Shown piece by piece: positions 1-9,450 of a stretch of 64,000 nucleotides of DNA. Origin of the DNA: Nocardioides pocheonensis (GTDB taxonomy: Bacteria > Actinomycetota > Actinomycetes > Propionibacteriales > Nocardioidaceae). The position numbers and the translations under genes were made by a program. Each line of letters begins with the position of its first letter. The first letter of the stretch is position 1. Location of the stretch: positions 328,370 to 392,369 of the forward strand of contig NZ_RJSF01000040.1 in assembly GCF_003725535.1 (NCBI RefSeq), read 5' to 3'. The notes under the pieces were generated by a model. It saw only the letters and a program-made list of their open reading frames with translations, had not been told where the DNA came from and made no database searches.

Positions 1-1835
1 AGCGCACCGTCCGCTGGGCGCTGATGTACCCCGACGCGTACGAGGTGGGCCTGCCCAACCAGGGCGTCCAGATTCTCTACGAGGTGCTCAACGAGCGCGA
101 CGACGTGCTCGCGGAGCGCACCTACGCCGTCTGGCCCGACCTCGAGGAGGTCATGCGGCGCGAGGGCATCCCGCAGTTCACCGTCGACAGCCACCGCCCC
201 GTGCGCGCGTTCGACCTGCTCGGCATCTCCTTCGCCACCGAGCTCGGCTACACCAACATGCTCACCGCGCTCGACCTCGCGGGCATCGCCCTGCACGCCG
301 TCGACCGCACCGACGACGACCCGGTCGTGGTCGCGGGCGGCCACTCGGCGTTCAACCCCGAGCCGATCGCCGACTTCGTCGACGCGGCCGTGCTCGGCGA
401 CGGCGAGGAGGTCGTGCTCGCGATCAGCGAGGTCGTGCGGGAGTGGAAGGCCGACGGGCGACCCAGCGCGGACATGCCGAGCGCTCGCGACGAGCTCCTG
501 CGGCGGCTCGCGGTCTCCGGCAACGTCTACGTGCCGAAGTTCTACGACGTGGGCTACGCGGCCGACGGGTCCCTGACCGGCGTACGGCCGAACGTGCCGG
601 GCGTCCCGGCTCGCGTCCGCAAGCACACGCTGATGGACCTCGACGCGTGGCCCTACCCGCGCAGCCCGCTGGTGCCGCTCGCCGAGACCGTCCACGAGCG
701 GTTCTCGGTGGAGATCTTCCGCGGCTGCACACGCGGTTGCCGGTTCTGCCAGGCCGGCATGATCACGCGCCCGGTCCGGGAGCGCTCGATCACCACGATC
801 GGCGACATGGTCGAGAACGGCATCCGGCGCTCGGGCTTCGACGAGGTCGGCCTGCTGTCGCTGTCGAGCGCCGACCACACCGAGATCGGTGACCTGGCCA
901 CCGGCCTGGCCGACCGGTACGACGGCACCAACGTCTCCCTCTCGCTGCCGAGCACGCGCGTGGACGCGTTCAACATCACGCTGGCCAACGAGTTCTCCCG
1001 CAACGGTCGCCGTTCGGGGCTGACGTTCGCGCCCGAGGGCGGGTCGGAGCGGATGCGCAAGGTGATCAACAAGATGGTCACCGAGGAGGACCTCATCCGC
1101 ACGGTGGCCGCGGCGTACTCCCACGGGTGGCGGCAGGTGAAGCTCTACTTCATGTGCGGCCTGCCGACGGAGACCGACGAGGACGTCCTCGAGATCGCCG
1201 ACCTCGCGAAGAAGGTGATCGCGAAGGGTCGTGAGGTCTCCGGCCACAACGACATCCGCTGCACGGTGTCGATCGGCGGGTTCGTGCCCAAGCCGCACAC
1301 GCCGTTCCAGTGGGCCGCCCAGCTCGACCACGAGACGACCGACGAGCGGCTGCGCAAGCTGCGCGAGGAGGTCCGCACCGACAAGCGGTACGGCCGGGCG
1401 ATCGGCTTCCGGTACCACGACGGCAAGCCCGGGATCGTCGAGGGACTGCTCTCCCGTGGCGACCGCCGGGTCGGCCGGGTCATCGAGCAGGTCTGGCGCG
1501 ACGGCGGGCGGTTCGACGGCTGGAGCGAGCACTTCTCCTACGAGCGCTGGATGACGGCCGCGGAGTCGGCGCTGGCCGGCACGGGCGTCGACGTCGACTG
1601 GTACACCACCCGCGAGCGCACGTACGACGAGATCCTGCCCTGGGACCACCTCGACTCCGGTCTCGACAAGGACTGGCTCTGGGAGGACTGGGAGGACGCC
1701 CTCGACCCCGACTCGGTCGACGTCGAGGACTGCCGCTGGACCCCCTGCTACGACTGCGGCGTCTGCCCGGAGATGGGCACCGACATCCAGATCGGGCCGA
1801 CGGGGCAGAAGTTGCTCCCGCTCAACGTGGTCTGA
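1..1835 (+). CDS. B12-binding radical SAM protein, TIGR03960 family (5' truncated by window edge)
   Basis: The reading frame is open from base 3, before the first ATG at 24, so the N-terminus lies outside the window. The radical SAM cluster motif CTRGCRFC (CxxxCxxC) sits near residue 234 counted from the ATG and would bind a 4Fe-4S cluster and S-adenosylmethionine. A family-typical Cys-rich end (CYDCGVC) follows near residue 580. The N-terminal part is the B12-binding-like domain expected for this family. The biochemical role is unknown; proposals centre on RNA or tRNA modification. In most actinobacteria the next gene is the TIGR03936/DUF2344 partner, which here lies at 37711. Family assignment is confident, substrate is not. 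Confidence 0.9.
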   Translation, partial: RTVRWALMYPDAYEVGLPNQGVQILYEVLNERDDVLAERTYAVWPDLEEVMRREGIPQFTVDSHRPVRAFDLLGISFATELGYTNMLTALDLAGIALHAVDRTDDDPVVVAGGHSAFNPEPIADFVDAAVLGDGEEVVLAISEVVREWKADGRPSADMPSARDELLRRLAVSGNVYVPKFYDVGYAADGSLTGVRPNVPGVPARVRKHTLMDLDAWPYPRSPLVPLAETVHERFSVEIFRGCTRGCRFCQAGMITRPVRERSITTIGDMVENGIRRSGFDEVGLLSLSSADHTEIGDLATGLADRYDGTNVSLSLPSTRVDAFNITLANEFSRNGRRSGLTFAPEGGSERMRKVINKMVTEEDLIRTVAAAYSHGWRQVKLYFMCGLPTETDEDVLEIADLAKKVIAKGREVSGHNDIRCTVSIGGFVPKPHTPFQWAAQLDHETTDERLRKLREEVRTDKRYGRAIGFRYHDGKPGIVEGLLSRGDRRVGRVIEQVWRDGGRFDGWSEHFSYERWMTAAESALAGTGVDVDWYTTRERTYDEILPWDHLDSGLDKDWLWEDWEDALDPDSVDVEDCRWTPCYDCGVCPEMGTDIQIGPTGQKLLPLNVV

Positions 1836-1933
1836 CGAAGCGCTGACGGCGGGCGACACGACCCGGACGTCCTGCGGTGTGGTGGTCCGGGCGACCAGAA
1901 GGCAGGGCGTCCCACGGCGAGGCGTCGTCCCCT

Positions 1934-1939
1934 TAGGGT
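1934..1939 (+). promoter_or_regulatory. -10 box TAGGGT of a leaderless transcript
   Basis: TAGGGT is followed by seven bases and then the GTG at 1947. The same hexamer and spacing occur before the gene at 37711, so transcription probably starts at or next to the start codon. Confidence 0.45.
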
Positions 1940-1946
1940 GGCCGAC

Positions 1947-2159
1947 GTGGCCAACCGATCCCGCCTGGGCAGGTCAGCGGCGCTCTGTTGGCTGCTGCTC
2001 TCCGCGATCCTCGACGCTGCATGGACGCCCGGTTGGTTGGGACAGGTCGGGCTGTTCACGGTCGCTGCCGTCGGAGCGGGAGTCCTGTGGAACGCCGGCG
2101 CCCTTGCGGCGGCGTGGCGTGAGGACGAGGAAGCGAAGCGCGGGAGCAGCGCACCCTGA
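1947..2159 (+). CDS. small two-helix membrane protein, hypothetical
   Basis: A 70-residue product. Two hydrophobic stretches, around residues 10-22 (ALCWLLLSAILDA) and 32-52 (LFTVAAVGAGVLWNAGALAA), look like membrane helices, and the tail is charged (REDEEAKRG). The GTG at 1947 is preferred over the in-frame GTG at 1938 because a TAGGGT box lies exactly seven bases upstream, the arrangement of leaderless genes elsewhere in this window. No family is recognised. It stands alone between the radical SAM gene and the chemoreceptor gene. The alternative is that it is not translated. Confidence 0.45.
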   Translation: MANRSRLGRSAALCWLLLSAILDAAWTPGWLGQVGLFTVAAVGAGVLWNAGALAAAWREDEEAKRGSSAP

Positions 2160-2233
2160 CGGGTACCGGTCGACGCCGCTGAGGCAAGGCTCACCTGAGT
2201 CGAATGCCCTTGTATTCAAGGTCTTTCGGCCCC

Positions 2234-2258
2234 TCAACCCAATGGCGACCGTGCCGAT
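2234..2258 (+). promoter_or_regulatory. sigma-28 (FliA/WhiG-type) promoter for the chemoreceptor gene
   Basis: TCAA at 2234-2237, a 15-base spacer, and GCCGAT at 2253-2258. This resembles the TAAA-N15-GCCGATAA consensus of the flagellar/WhiG sigma factor family. It lies about 40 bases upstream of a methyl-accepting chemotaxis gene, the class of gene such promoters drive. The match is by eye only. Confidence 0.55.
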
Positions 2259-2300
2259 CTTCAGGACAGTGTCTCGGGTCCTGATGAGAGGTATGTCCCG

Positions 2301-4241
2301 ATGACCAAGCTGTTCCTCCCGGCCGTGCGGCTGATGGGCCGGTTGCGTTACGCGTACAAGATCGTGCTCGTGCCCGCGCTGCTGCTGGTGCCCCTGGCCC
2401 TGGTCACCAAGGGGTACGTCGACATCCAGAGCACGCAGGTCAGCTTCAGCGCCAAGGAGCGCGACGGGCTGGCCTACCTGGCGCCGTTGAGCGACCTCAC
2501 GGCACGCACGGTCTCCGCGCGCCGGCTCGCGGTGAGCGGCCAGGACCCGGCCACCGCCGGCGTGGGAGCGGCGGTCGACCGGGTGGAGAAGGTGCAGGCG
2601 ACGTACGGCGCGGAGCTCGAGACCGCAGCTGCCTGGACGGCCGCGAAGAGCGCGCTCACCGCCGCCGGGGCCGCCCAGGGGCCGCAGGCGGCGTTCGACG
2701 CCTACAACAAGGCGACCGCCGCCCTGCAGGGGCTGATCGTGCACGTGTCGGACAAGTCGAACCTGACCCTCGACCCCGACCTGGACACCTACTACCTGAT
2801 GGACGCGCTGGTCTTCCGGCTCCCCGTGCTGCTCGACACCGGTGCCCAGGCCTACGACCGGGTGCTGCTGGCGAAGACCGGCACCGCCGCGCAGCGGGAC
2901 GCGACCCGGATCCAGCTCGCGGTCGCCGGCGGCGTCCTCGCCAGCACCGGCGATGCCGTCGACGCCGGGCTGAAGACCATGCTGGCCCAGACCCACAGCA
3001 CGACGCTCGCGCAGGACGTCCAGGGCAAGGCGAAGGCCGCCCACGACGCGCTGGCGGCCCTCGTCGACCAGATCAACGCTGCGGTCAGCTCCAACGACCT
3101 CGCTGCGGTGCAGCAGGCGACCGCGGAGACGGCCTTCAGGACGACCGCTGCGCTCGCGCGGGCCTACGAGCCGCAGAACGACCAGCTGATCGGCGTACGG
3201 ATCGGCGGGTTCCAGGCGAACGCGCACCGCGTCGAGCTGGGCCTGCTGGTCTCCGTGCTGATCGCCGCCTACCTCGCCGTCGGTTTCTACCTCGCCACGA
3301 CGCGGGCGATGCGGAGGATGGGTACGTCGCTCGAGGCGCTGGCCGCCGGCGACCTGACCACGACCGCCGACGTCGACTCGCGCGACGAGCTCGGCACGAT
3401 GGGCGTCGCGCTGAACCGCGCGATCGAGCGGATGCGCGAGATCGTGCAGGCCCTGGTCCACACCGCCGACGGCATCGCCTCCTCGAGCACCGAGGTCTCC
3501 GCCGTCAGCAGCCAGCTGCAGACCACGGCACAGCAGACGTCCAGCCAGGCCGAGTCGGCGAGCGTCGTCGCCACCCAGGTCTCCCAGAACGTCGACACGG
3601 TCGCGGCCAGCACCGAGCAGATGTCGGCGTCGATCCGGGAGATCGCGGTGAGCGCCGCGGAGGCGGCGACCGTCGCCGCCGAGGCGGTGTCCGCGGCCGA
3701 CGCCACCGGCAGCACCGTGGGCCGGCTCACCGAGAGCTCGGCGGACATCGGGGCCGTGCTCAACGTGATCACCGCGATCGCCGAGCAGACCAACCTGCTG
3801 GCCCTCAACGCGACGATCGAGGCCGCCCGGGCCGGGGAGGCGGGCCGCGGGTTCGCCGTGGTCGCCAACGAGGTCAAGGACCTGGCGCAGGAGACCGCCC
3901 GGGCGACCGGCGACATCGCGCAGAAGATCGAGACGATCCAGCAGGACACGGGGGCCGCCCAGGAGGCCATCGTCCGGATCAGCGAGGTGATCAACCGGAT
4001 CGACGAGCTGCAGACCACGATCGCCTCCGCGGTCGAGGAGCAGAGCTCGGTCACCCTCGAGATGGGCCGCAGCATCACCGAGATCGCCAACGGCTCCCGC
4101 TTGATGGCCGACACCATCGAGGGCGTCGCCAGCTCGACCCAGCAGACCACGAGCGGACTGGCCAGTGCCGACCAGGCGACGTTCCGGCTGACCGAGACGG
4201 CGACCGAGCTGCGGGAGCTGGTGACCCAGTTCCAGACCTGA
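2301..4241 (+). CDS. methyl-accepting chemotaxis protein
   Basis: A 646-residue transmembrane chemoreceptor that signals to CheA/CheW. A first membrane helix is at about residues 18-36 ([19 protein letters not shown]). An extracytoplasmic sensing region follows to about residue 312, then a second helix ([18 protein letters not shown]) and a HAMP linker. The conserved signalling hairpin lies near residues 490-525 and contains [19 protein letters not shown] and [15 protein letters not shown]. The C-terminus lacks a CheR-docking pentapeptide. GAGAGG lies nine bases before the ATG. No che or flagellar genes are nearby, so the receptor is an orphan here. The upstream promoter looks sigma-28 dependent, which fits expression with motility genes. 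The ligand is unknown. Confidence 0.93.
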   Translation: MTKLFLPAVRLMGRLRYAYKIVLVPALLLVPLALVTKGYVDIQSTQVSFSAKERDGLAYLAPLSDLTARTVSARRLAVSGQDPATAGVGAAVDRVEKVQATYGAELETAAAWTAAKSALTAAGAAQGPQAAFDAYNKATAALQGLIVHVSDKSNLTLDPDLDTYYLMDALVFRLPVLLDTGAQAYDRVLLAKTGTAAQRDATRIQLAVAGGVLASTGDAVDAGLKTMLAQTHSTTLAQDVQGKAKAAHDALAALVDQINAAVSSNDLAAVQQATAETAFRTTAALARAYEPQNDQLIGVRIGGFQANAHRVELGLLVSVLIAAYLAVGFYLATTRAMRRMGTSLEALAAGDLTTTADVDSRDELGTMGVALNRAIERMREIVQALVHTADGIASSSTEVSAVSSQLQTTAQQTSSQAESASVVATQVSQNVDTVAASTEQMSASIREIAVSAAEAATVAAEAVSAADATGSTVGRLTESSADIGAVLNVITAIAEQTNLLALNATIEAARAGEAGRGFAVVANEVKDLAQETARATGDIAQKIETIQQDTGAAQEAIVRISEVINRIDELQTTIASAVEEQSSVTLEMGRSITEIANGSRLMADTIEGVASSTQQTTSGLASADQATFRLTETATELRELVTQFQT

Positions 4242-4248
4242 GACCGCG

Positions 4249-5481
4249 TCAGGCGGTCTTCTCGGTCGCTGGTCTCGCCGTGAGCTGGTCCTCCAGGTAG
4301 GCGGGACGCGAGGCAGCCAGTCCGACGAGGTACTGCGGCACGCACACGGCGAGCAGCGCCCACAGCGGCACGGTCCACCCGCGGGTCGCGTCGTGGAGCA
4401 CCCCGACGCCGAAGGGTCCGATCACGGAGATCAGGTACCCGACCGACTGGGTGAACCCGGACAGGGCCGCCGTGCCGGCCGGCGTACGGGCACGCAGGCC
4501 GATCAGGGTGAGGATGAACGGGAACGTCGTCGTTCCGATGCCGAGGGCCACGGCCCACACCCACGCGCCGCCGACCGGGGCGATCAGCAGCCCGAGGTAG
4601 CCCACGGGGTAGCACCCCATGATGGCGGTGAGCAGCACACGGGGGTCGGCGAGCCGGGCCGTCAGGGACGGGATCACGAACGACAGCGGGATGCTGATGC
4701 CGGTGGCGACGCCGAGCAGCAGGCCCGCGGTCGAGGCGCTGAACCCCGCGTCGCGGTAGACCTTGGCCACCCAGCCGAAGATCACGTACGCCTGCAGGGA
4801 CTGCAGCCCGAAGAACACCGCCATCACCCAGCCGATGCGGGTCCGGGCCACGTCGGCCAGTCCGTGGCGCTGCGGCTGCACCTCCTGACGCTGGTCGTGG
4901 CGGACGAGCGCGAGCCAGGGGAGCACCGCCACCACGGCCGTGCCCGCCCAGACGACCAGGCCGAGCCGCCAGTCCAGACCCGCTCCGGAGCCGTGCTCGG
5001 CGATCGGCACGGTCAGGATCGACGCCGAGGTCAGGCCCAGGGCCAGGAACGTCGAGTACACCGACGTCAGCAGGCCCACCCGGTCGGGGAAGTGCAGCTT
5101 CACCAGCGAGGGGAGAAGCACGTTCGCGACCGCCATGCCCGACAGCGAGACGAACGAGAGCAGCAGGAACGGCACGCCGGCGTCCATCCGGGAGCGCAGC
5201 CAGAGGCCGGCGACGAGGGCGAGCAGCGCGACCAGGGTCGCCCGGTGCATCCCGATCCGCCGCGCGAACCGCGGTGCCAGCGCCCCGAAGACCGCGAAAG
5301 ACAGCACCGGGAGGCTGGTCAGCAGGCCGGTCTCGGTGCCGTTGAGGCCCAGACCGCCCCGCACCTCGTCGAGGACCGGGCCGACGCTGACCGCGGCGGG
5401 CCGCAGGTTGAAGGCGAGCGTGGCGATGCCGACGACGACGAGCACACGCTGGAACCGGGTCTCCTGGTCACCTGCGTGCAC
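4249..5481 (-). CDS. MFS transporter, CynX/NimT-like
   Basis: A 410-residue, twelve-helix carrier. The first helix contains FNLRPAAVSVGPVLDEV, the signature of the CynX/NimT branch (cyanate or 2-nitroimidazole carriers and relatives). The RIGMHRATL and RTRIGWV loops follow the usual MFS pattern. An open frame reaches back to 5628, but its first 49 codons are not hydrophobic and match no family. The GTG at 5481 places the first helix normally and is preferred. A weak TTGGAT box six bases upstream could give a leaderless mRNA. The gene converges on the chemoreceptor gene with a seven-base gap and diverges from the kinase gene. Substrate unknown. Confidence 0.85.
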   Translation of the reverse strand: MHAGDQETRFQRVLVVVGIATLAFNLRPAAVSVGPVLDEVRGGLGLNGTETGLLTSLPVLSFAVFGALAPRFARRIGMHRATLVALLALVAGLWLRSRMDAGVPFLLLSFVSLSGMAVANVLLPSLVKLHFPDRVGLLTSVYSTFLALGLTSASILTVPIAEHGSGAGLDWRLGLVVWAGTAVVAVLPWLALVRHDQRQEVQPQRHGLADVARTRIGWVMAVFFGLQSLQAYVIFGWVAKVYRDAGFSASTAGLLLGVATGISIPLSFVIPSLTARLADPRVLLTAIMGCYPVGYLGLLIAPVGGAWVWAVALGIGTTTFPFILTLIGLRARTPAGTAALSGFTQSVGYLISVIGPFGVGVLHDATRGWTVPLWALLAVCVPQYLVGLAASRPAYLEDQLTARPATEKTA

Positions 5482-5646
5482 CGGACGATCCAACCACCGA
5501 CCGCAAACCGACCTGACATCGCGCTGCGACAGCCGGTCGCGACCGGGACCTTGGACCCGGGTGATGTGACCTTGGCCACTGACTCCTGGACCGTCCCGGC
5601 GGCCACGCTCGGGAGCAGGAGAGTGCACAGCTGACAGTGGGGGCCA

Positions 5647-8166
5647 GTGATGATGCGCGAGAACGTCGGCGTTCCAGAAGGTCTCGGCATCTACACCGCG
5701 GGAGGGCGGTGGTCCCGGCGTACCCGGGCGGGAGCGGCGGCGTCCGTCGTCGGCGCCCGGCTGTCCCTGGTCTACCTGCTCTGCGGTGGGCTCGCGCTCG
5801 TCTGCTATCTCCGGTCCCCGGTCGCCGGGAGCAACTGGCTGTTCGAGTTGACCGGGCTCTCGGCGACGGTGGCGATCGCTGTCGGCGTCGTCCGCTACCG
5901 ACCCCGCCCCGTCGTTCCCTGGGTGCTGTTCATCGTCGCCCAGCTGTTGTTCGTCTCGGGCGACTTCTTCTACTACACCTACGACCTGTCGTTCCCGTCA
6001 GCGGCAGATGCGCTGTACATCGGGTACTACCCGCTGCAGGCGGCCGGCCTCGTCCTCCTGATCCGGACCCGTACGCCGGGCAGGGATTCGGCGAGCCTCC
6101 TCGACGCCCTGATCATCACGGTGGGCCTGGGCCTGCTGTCCTGGATCTACCTCATCGAGCCGTACACCCGGCACCTCGGTGACAGCGTGCTGTCGCGGCT
6201 GGTCTCGATGGCCTACCCGGCGATGGACGTGCTGCTCCTCGCGGTCGCCGCGCGGCTGGTCATGGGCAGCGGCTCCCGTCCGCGGTCGTTCCAGCTGCTC
6301 ACGGCGAGCATCCTGCTGCTCGTCGTCACCGACGTCGTCTACGGCGCCATCGAGCTGAACGGCAGCTACACGATGGGCAGCTGGCTCGACCTCGGCTGGA
6401 TGGGCGCGTACGTGCTGTGGGGCGCGGCGGCGCTCCACCCCTCCATGACCCAGCTGTCGGCGCGGGCGCCCGCGACCGGCGCCTCCCTGAGCGGGAGACG
6501 GATCCTGCTGCTGGCGGCCGCGACGTTGATCGCGCCTGCCACGCTGGTCGCGGACCAGCTCTGGCCGATCGACGGGTTCGACGTAGCCGTGGCGGCGGGG
6601 GCCTCCGCGGTGCTGTTCGCCCTGGTCCTGGTGCGCATGCTCGGGCTCGTGGCCAGCCTGCGCGAGGCGGTGGGACGCCACCAGCGCGCCGAACGACGTG
6701 AGACCGCGCTCCGGCGCGCGGCGATGGCGCTCGCAGCCGCACCCGACCGCGAGCACATCCGGCGGGCCGCGGTGGCCGGCGCACGGGACCTGTTCCAGGG
6801 ACCGGCGGGCGTCGAGATCACCGTCGAGATCAGCGCCGATCGCGTGCCCGCGGACGACGTCACCGTGCCGTCTGCGGGCACGGTCGTCATCCCGCTTCAC
6901 ACGCAGGCGTCTCTCTACGGCCGCCTGGTCGTGACCAGTCGGACGCCGGTCCCGACGGACGTGATGGACGGCCTGAGGACCCTCGGGGCGCAGGTCGCCC
7001 TCGCCCTGGAGAGCGCCGCGCTCAGTGACGGGCTGAGCCGGCAGCGCAGCGAGGCCCGGGTGGGCGCGCTCGTCCAGAACTCATCGGACGTGATCATGGT
7101 GCTCGACGGCGAGCTGGTGATCCGGTACGTGACGCCGTCGGTGGCGCGCGTGCTCGGGCACCGCCCGGACGACGTGGTGGGAACCCCGTTGACCGCGCTC
7201 GTGGAGCCGTCGGACCACGCGGCGGTGACGCGGCTCTTCTCGCGGTTGTCGAACCGTCCGGGGAAGGGCGCTCGCGCGGAGTGGCGGATGCGTCGGGGTG
7301 ACGGCCGGGTCACGGACGTGGAGGCCGTCAGCACCGATCTGCTCGCGAACCCGAGCGTGCACGGCATCATCGTGACCGCGCGTGACGTCACCGAGCGCAA
7401 GGCGCTCGAGGTCGGCCTCAAGCGCCAGGTCAACGAGCTCGAGAAGCTCGATCGGATCAGGACCGAGTTCGTGGCGACGGTGTCCCACGAGCTGCGCACC
7501 CCCCTCACCAGCATCATCGGCGAGGTCGAGCTGCTCAGCGACGGCGACCTCGGCGACCTCACCGACGCACAGGCAGCCGGCGTGGAGGTCATCGGGCGCA
7601 ACAGCGCGCGGCTGCTCTCCCTGATCGACGACCTCCTGACGCTGAGCCACATGGAGACCAACGCGCTGAGCCTGCATCGCGCGCCCACCTCGGTGTCGGC
7701 CCTCGTGGACGGCGTGCGCGGACAGGTGGCCCCGGTCGCCTCCGCCAAGTCGGTGGCGTTGGTGCTCGACTCCCGTCCCGGCACCGGCTCCGTCGTCGTG
7801 GACGCCGAGCAGCTCGACCGGGCCCTCCTCAACCTGCTCACCAACGCGGTCAAGTTCACGCCGCCCGGCGGAACAGTGACCCTGGCGGCCCGACGGGAGG
7901 GCGAGGATGTGCTGTTCGCCGTCTCCGACACAGGGGTGGGCATCCCCGAGGACGAGCAGGACCGGCTCTTCACCCGGTTCTTCAGGTCCTCGGTGGCGAC
8001 CCGCCTGGCGATACAGGGCACCGGGCTCGGCCTGGTGATCGTCAAGCAGATCGTCGAGGAGCACGGCGGCACGATCTCGGTCGTCTCCACGCCCGGCGCC
8101 GGCACCACGGTCACGATCCGGTTGCCCGCCGGTGACGTCGTCGACGGGTGCGCAGGCGCTGCCTGA
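5647..8166 (+). CDS. membrane histidine kinase (10 TM, GAF-like, PAS, HisKA, HATPase)
   Basis: An 839-residue sensor kinase. About ten hydrophobic helices occupy residues 35-345. They are followed by a GAF-like segment (about 355-465), a PAS domain (about 470-590) and the phosphoacceptor domain with VSHELRTPLTS, His at residue 614. The ATPase domain shows LLNLLTNAVKFTPPGG (N box), DTGVGIP (G1), FTRFFRS (F box) and GTGLGLVIVKQI (G2). All catalytic motifs are intact. The start is the GTG before two ATG codons, preceded by the purine run GTGGGGGCC. No response regulator gene adjoins it, so the output partner is elsewhere. The stimulus is unknown, and the helical N-terminus resembles integral membrane sensor modules. 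Confidence 0.92.
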   Translation: MMMRENVGVPEGLGIYTAGGRWSRRTRAGAAASVVGARLSLVYLLCGGLALVCYLRSPVAGSNWLFELTGLSATVAIAVGVVRYRPRPVVPWVLFIVAQLLFVSGDFFYYTYDLSFPSAADALYIGYYPLQAAGLVLLIRTRTPGRDSASLLDALIITVGLGLLSWIYLIEPYTRHLGDSVLSRLVSMAYPAMDVLLLAVAARLVMGSGSRPRSFQLLTASILLLVVTDVVYGAIELNGSYTMGSWLDLGWMGAYVLWGAAALHPSMTQLSARAPATGASLSGRRILLLAAATLIAPATLVADQLWPIDGFDVAVAAGASAVLFALVLVRMLGLVASLREAVGRHQRAERRETALRRAAMALAAAPDREHIRRAAVAGARDLFQGPAGVEITVEISADRVPADDVTVPSAGTVVIPLHTQASLYGRLVVTSRTPVPTDVMDGLRTLGAQVALALESAALSDGLSRQRSEARVGALVQNSSDVIMVLDGELVIRYVTPSVARVLGHRPDDVVGTPLTALVEPSDHAAVTRLFSRLSNRPGKGARAEWRMRRGDGRVTDVEAVSTDLLANPSVHGIIVTARDVTERKALEVGLKRQVNELEKLDRIRTEFVATVSHELRTPLTSIIGEVELLSDGDLGDLTDAQAAGVEVIGRNSARLLSLIDDLLTLSHMETNALSLHRAPTSVSALVDGVRGQVAPVASAKSVALVLDSRPGTGSVVVDAEQLDRALLNLLTNAVKFTPPGGTVTLAARREGEDVLFAVSDTGVGIPEDEQDRLFTRFFRSSVATRLAIQGTGLGLVIVKQIVEEHGGTISVVSTPGAGTTVTIRLPAGDVVDGCAGAA

Positions 8167-8222
8167 CCCGGGCTCCGGGAACCGCGCGCCGCGATCGACG
8201 ACGAGAGCGGAAGGTCGGAGCC

Positions 8223-9401
8223 GTGCGCTTGGATGGGCGCATGCTGCTGATCCCGGACGACCAGCGACGCACCCGGCTCGCACGGCGCCACCGGCTCGCC
8301 GCCCCGGCCGGATCGGTGGTCGAGGCCACTCGGGCGATGACGTGCCTGCACGCCACGGAGCCGGCGTCGGTCCACCTGGCGGCCTTCGCGCGGTGCCGGG
8401 CGAGCGTCGCCGAGATCGACCAGGCGCTCTACGAGGACCGCAGCGTGGTCAAGCAGCTCGCGATGCGACGTACGGTCTTCGCGTTCCCGAGGGAGCTCCT
8501 CCCCGCGGTCTGGGGGAGCGCGGCGGCGCGGGTGGCCGTGCAGCAGCGCAAGCGGCTCGCGGGCGACGTCGAGAAGGCCGGCATCACGCGTGACGGGCCC
8601 CGCTGGGTGGAGGAGACGACGGCGGCCGTCCTGGCTGCTCTCCACGAGCAGGGGCCGATGACCACGACCGAGCTGCGGGCGGCCCTGCCGGCGCTCGAGG
8701 CGCGCATCGTCGTCTCGCCCGGCAAGACCTACGGCGGCGAGTTCCCGATCGCTCCTCGCGTGCTCACCACGCTGGCGGCCTCCGGGTCGATCGTGCGGGG
8801 AGACAACGACGGCGGCTGGAAGACCTCACGACCACGCTGGACGGTCGCGACCGACTGGGTCGACGTCGGTCCGCCGCTCACCGAGGCGGCGGGCTACGCC
8901 GCCCTCGTCACGTCCTGGCTGCGAACGTTCGGACCCGGTACCGAGACCGACCTCACCTGGTGGCTCGGTGCCACGAAGAGCGCCGTCCGGCGGGCGCTCG
9001 CCGAGGTCGAGGCGGTCGAGGTCCGGCTCGCCCAAGGCACCGGCTGGGTCCTTCCCGACGACCTGGACGACGAGGAACCCGTCGACCCGTGGGCCGCCCT
9101 CCTCCCGGCCCTCGACCCGACCACGATGGGGTGGAAGGAGCGTGCCTTCTACCTCGGCGACCACGCGGAGCGGCTCTTCGACGCGAACGGCAACGGTGGC
9201 CCCACCGCGTGGTGGGACGGCCGGATCGTGGGCGGCTGGACCCAGCGCGAGGACGGTTCCGTGGTCGTCGTACCCGCCGAGCCGCTGGACGCCACGGCGA
9301 TGCGCGCCCTCGACGCGGAGGCCGAATCGCTCACGGAATGGCTCGGCGGCGACGTGGTCAAGTCGATCTACCAGTCGCCGCTTGCGCGAGCAGCCGGATG
9401 A
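8223..9401 (+). CDS. winged-helix DNA-binding protein, AlkZ/YcaQ-like (HTH_42)
   Basis: A 392-residue protein of the winged-helix family that includes the DNA glycosylases AlkZ and YcaQ. The GTG at 8223 has GGAAGG eight bases upstream and is chosen over the longer frame that overlaps the kinase gene. Family features are AMRRTVFAFPRELL in the N-terminal third, TELRAALP in a winged helix, TDLTWWLG in the middle, and the C-terminal barrel with DGRIVGGWTQREDG. Where AlkZ carries its catalytic Q-x-Q, this protein reads LHATEPASV, so glycosylase activity cannot be assumed. No neighbour indicates a DNA-repair operon. Confidence 0.8.
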   Translation: MRLDGRMLLIPDDQRRTRLARRHRLAAPAGSVVEATRAMTCLHATEPASVHLAAFARCRASVAEIDQALYEDRSVVKQLAMRRTVFAFPRELLPAVWGSAAARVAVQQRKRLAGDVEKAGITRDGPRWVEETTAAVLAALHEQGPMTTTELRAALPALEARIVVSPGKTYGGEFPIAPRVLTTLAASGSIVRGDNDGGWKTSRPRWTVATDWVDVGPPLTEAAGYAALVTSWLRTFGPGTETDLTWWLGATKSAVRRALAEVEAVEVRLAQGTGWVLPDDLDDEEPVDPWAALLPALDPTTMGWKERAFYLGDHAERLFDANGNGGPTAWWDGRIVGGWTQREDGSVVVVPAEPLDATAMRALDAEAESLTEWLGGDVVKSIYQSPLARAAG

Positions 9402-9450
9402 GCCCCGAGCACCCGTCGGTGGCGGTCTGCGTGGATGGCAGACTGCCCGG

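Noticed and set aside
4393-5634. Long plus-strand open frame opposite the MFS gene
   Set aside because: Its composition (runs of Arg, Glu, His, Gln) is that of the antisense of a GC-rich membrane-protein gene. It has no domain, and the opposite strand encodes a clear carrier.
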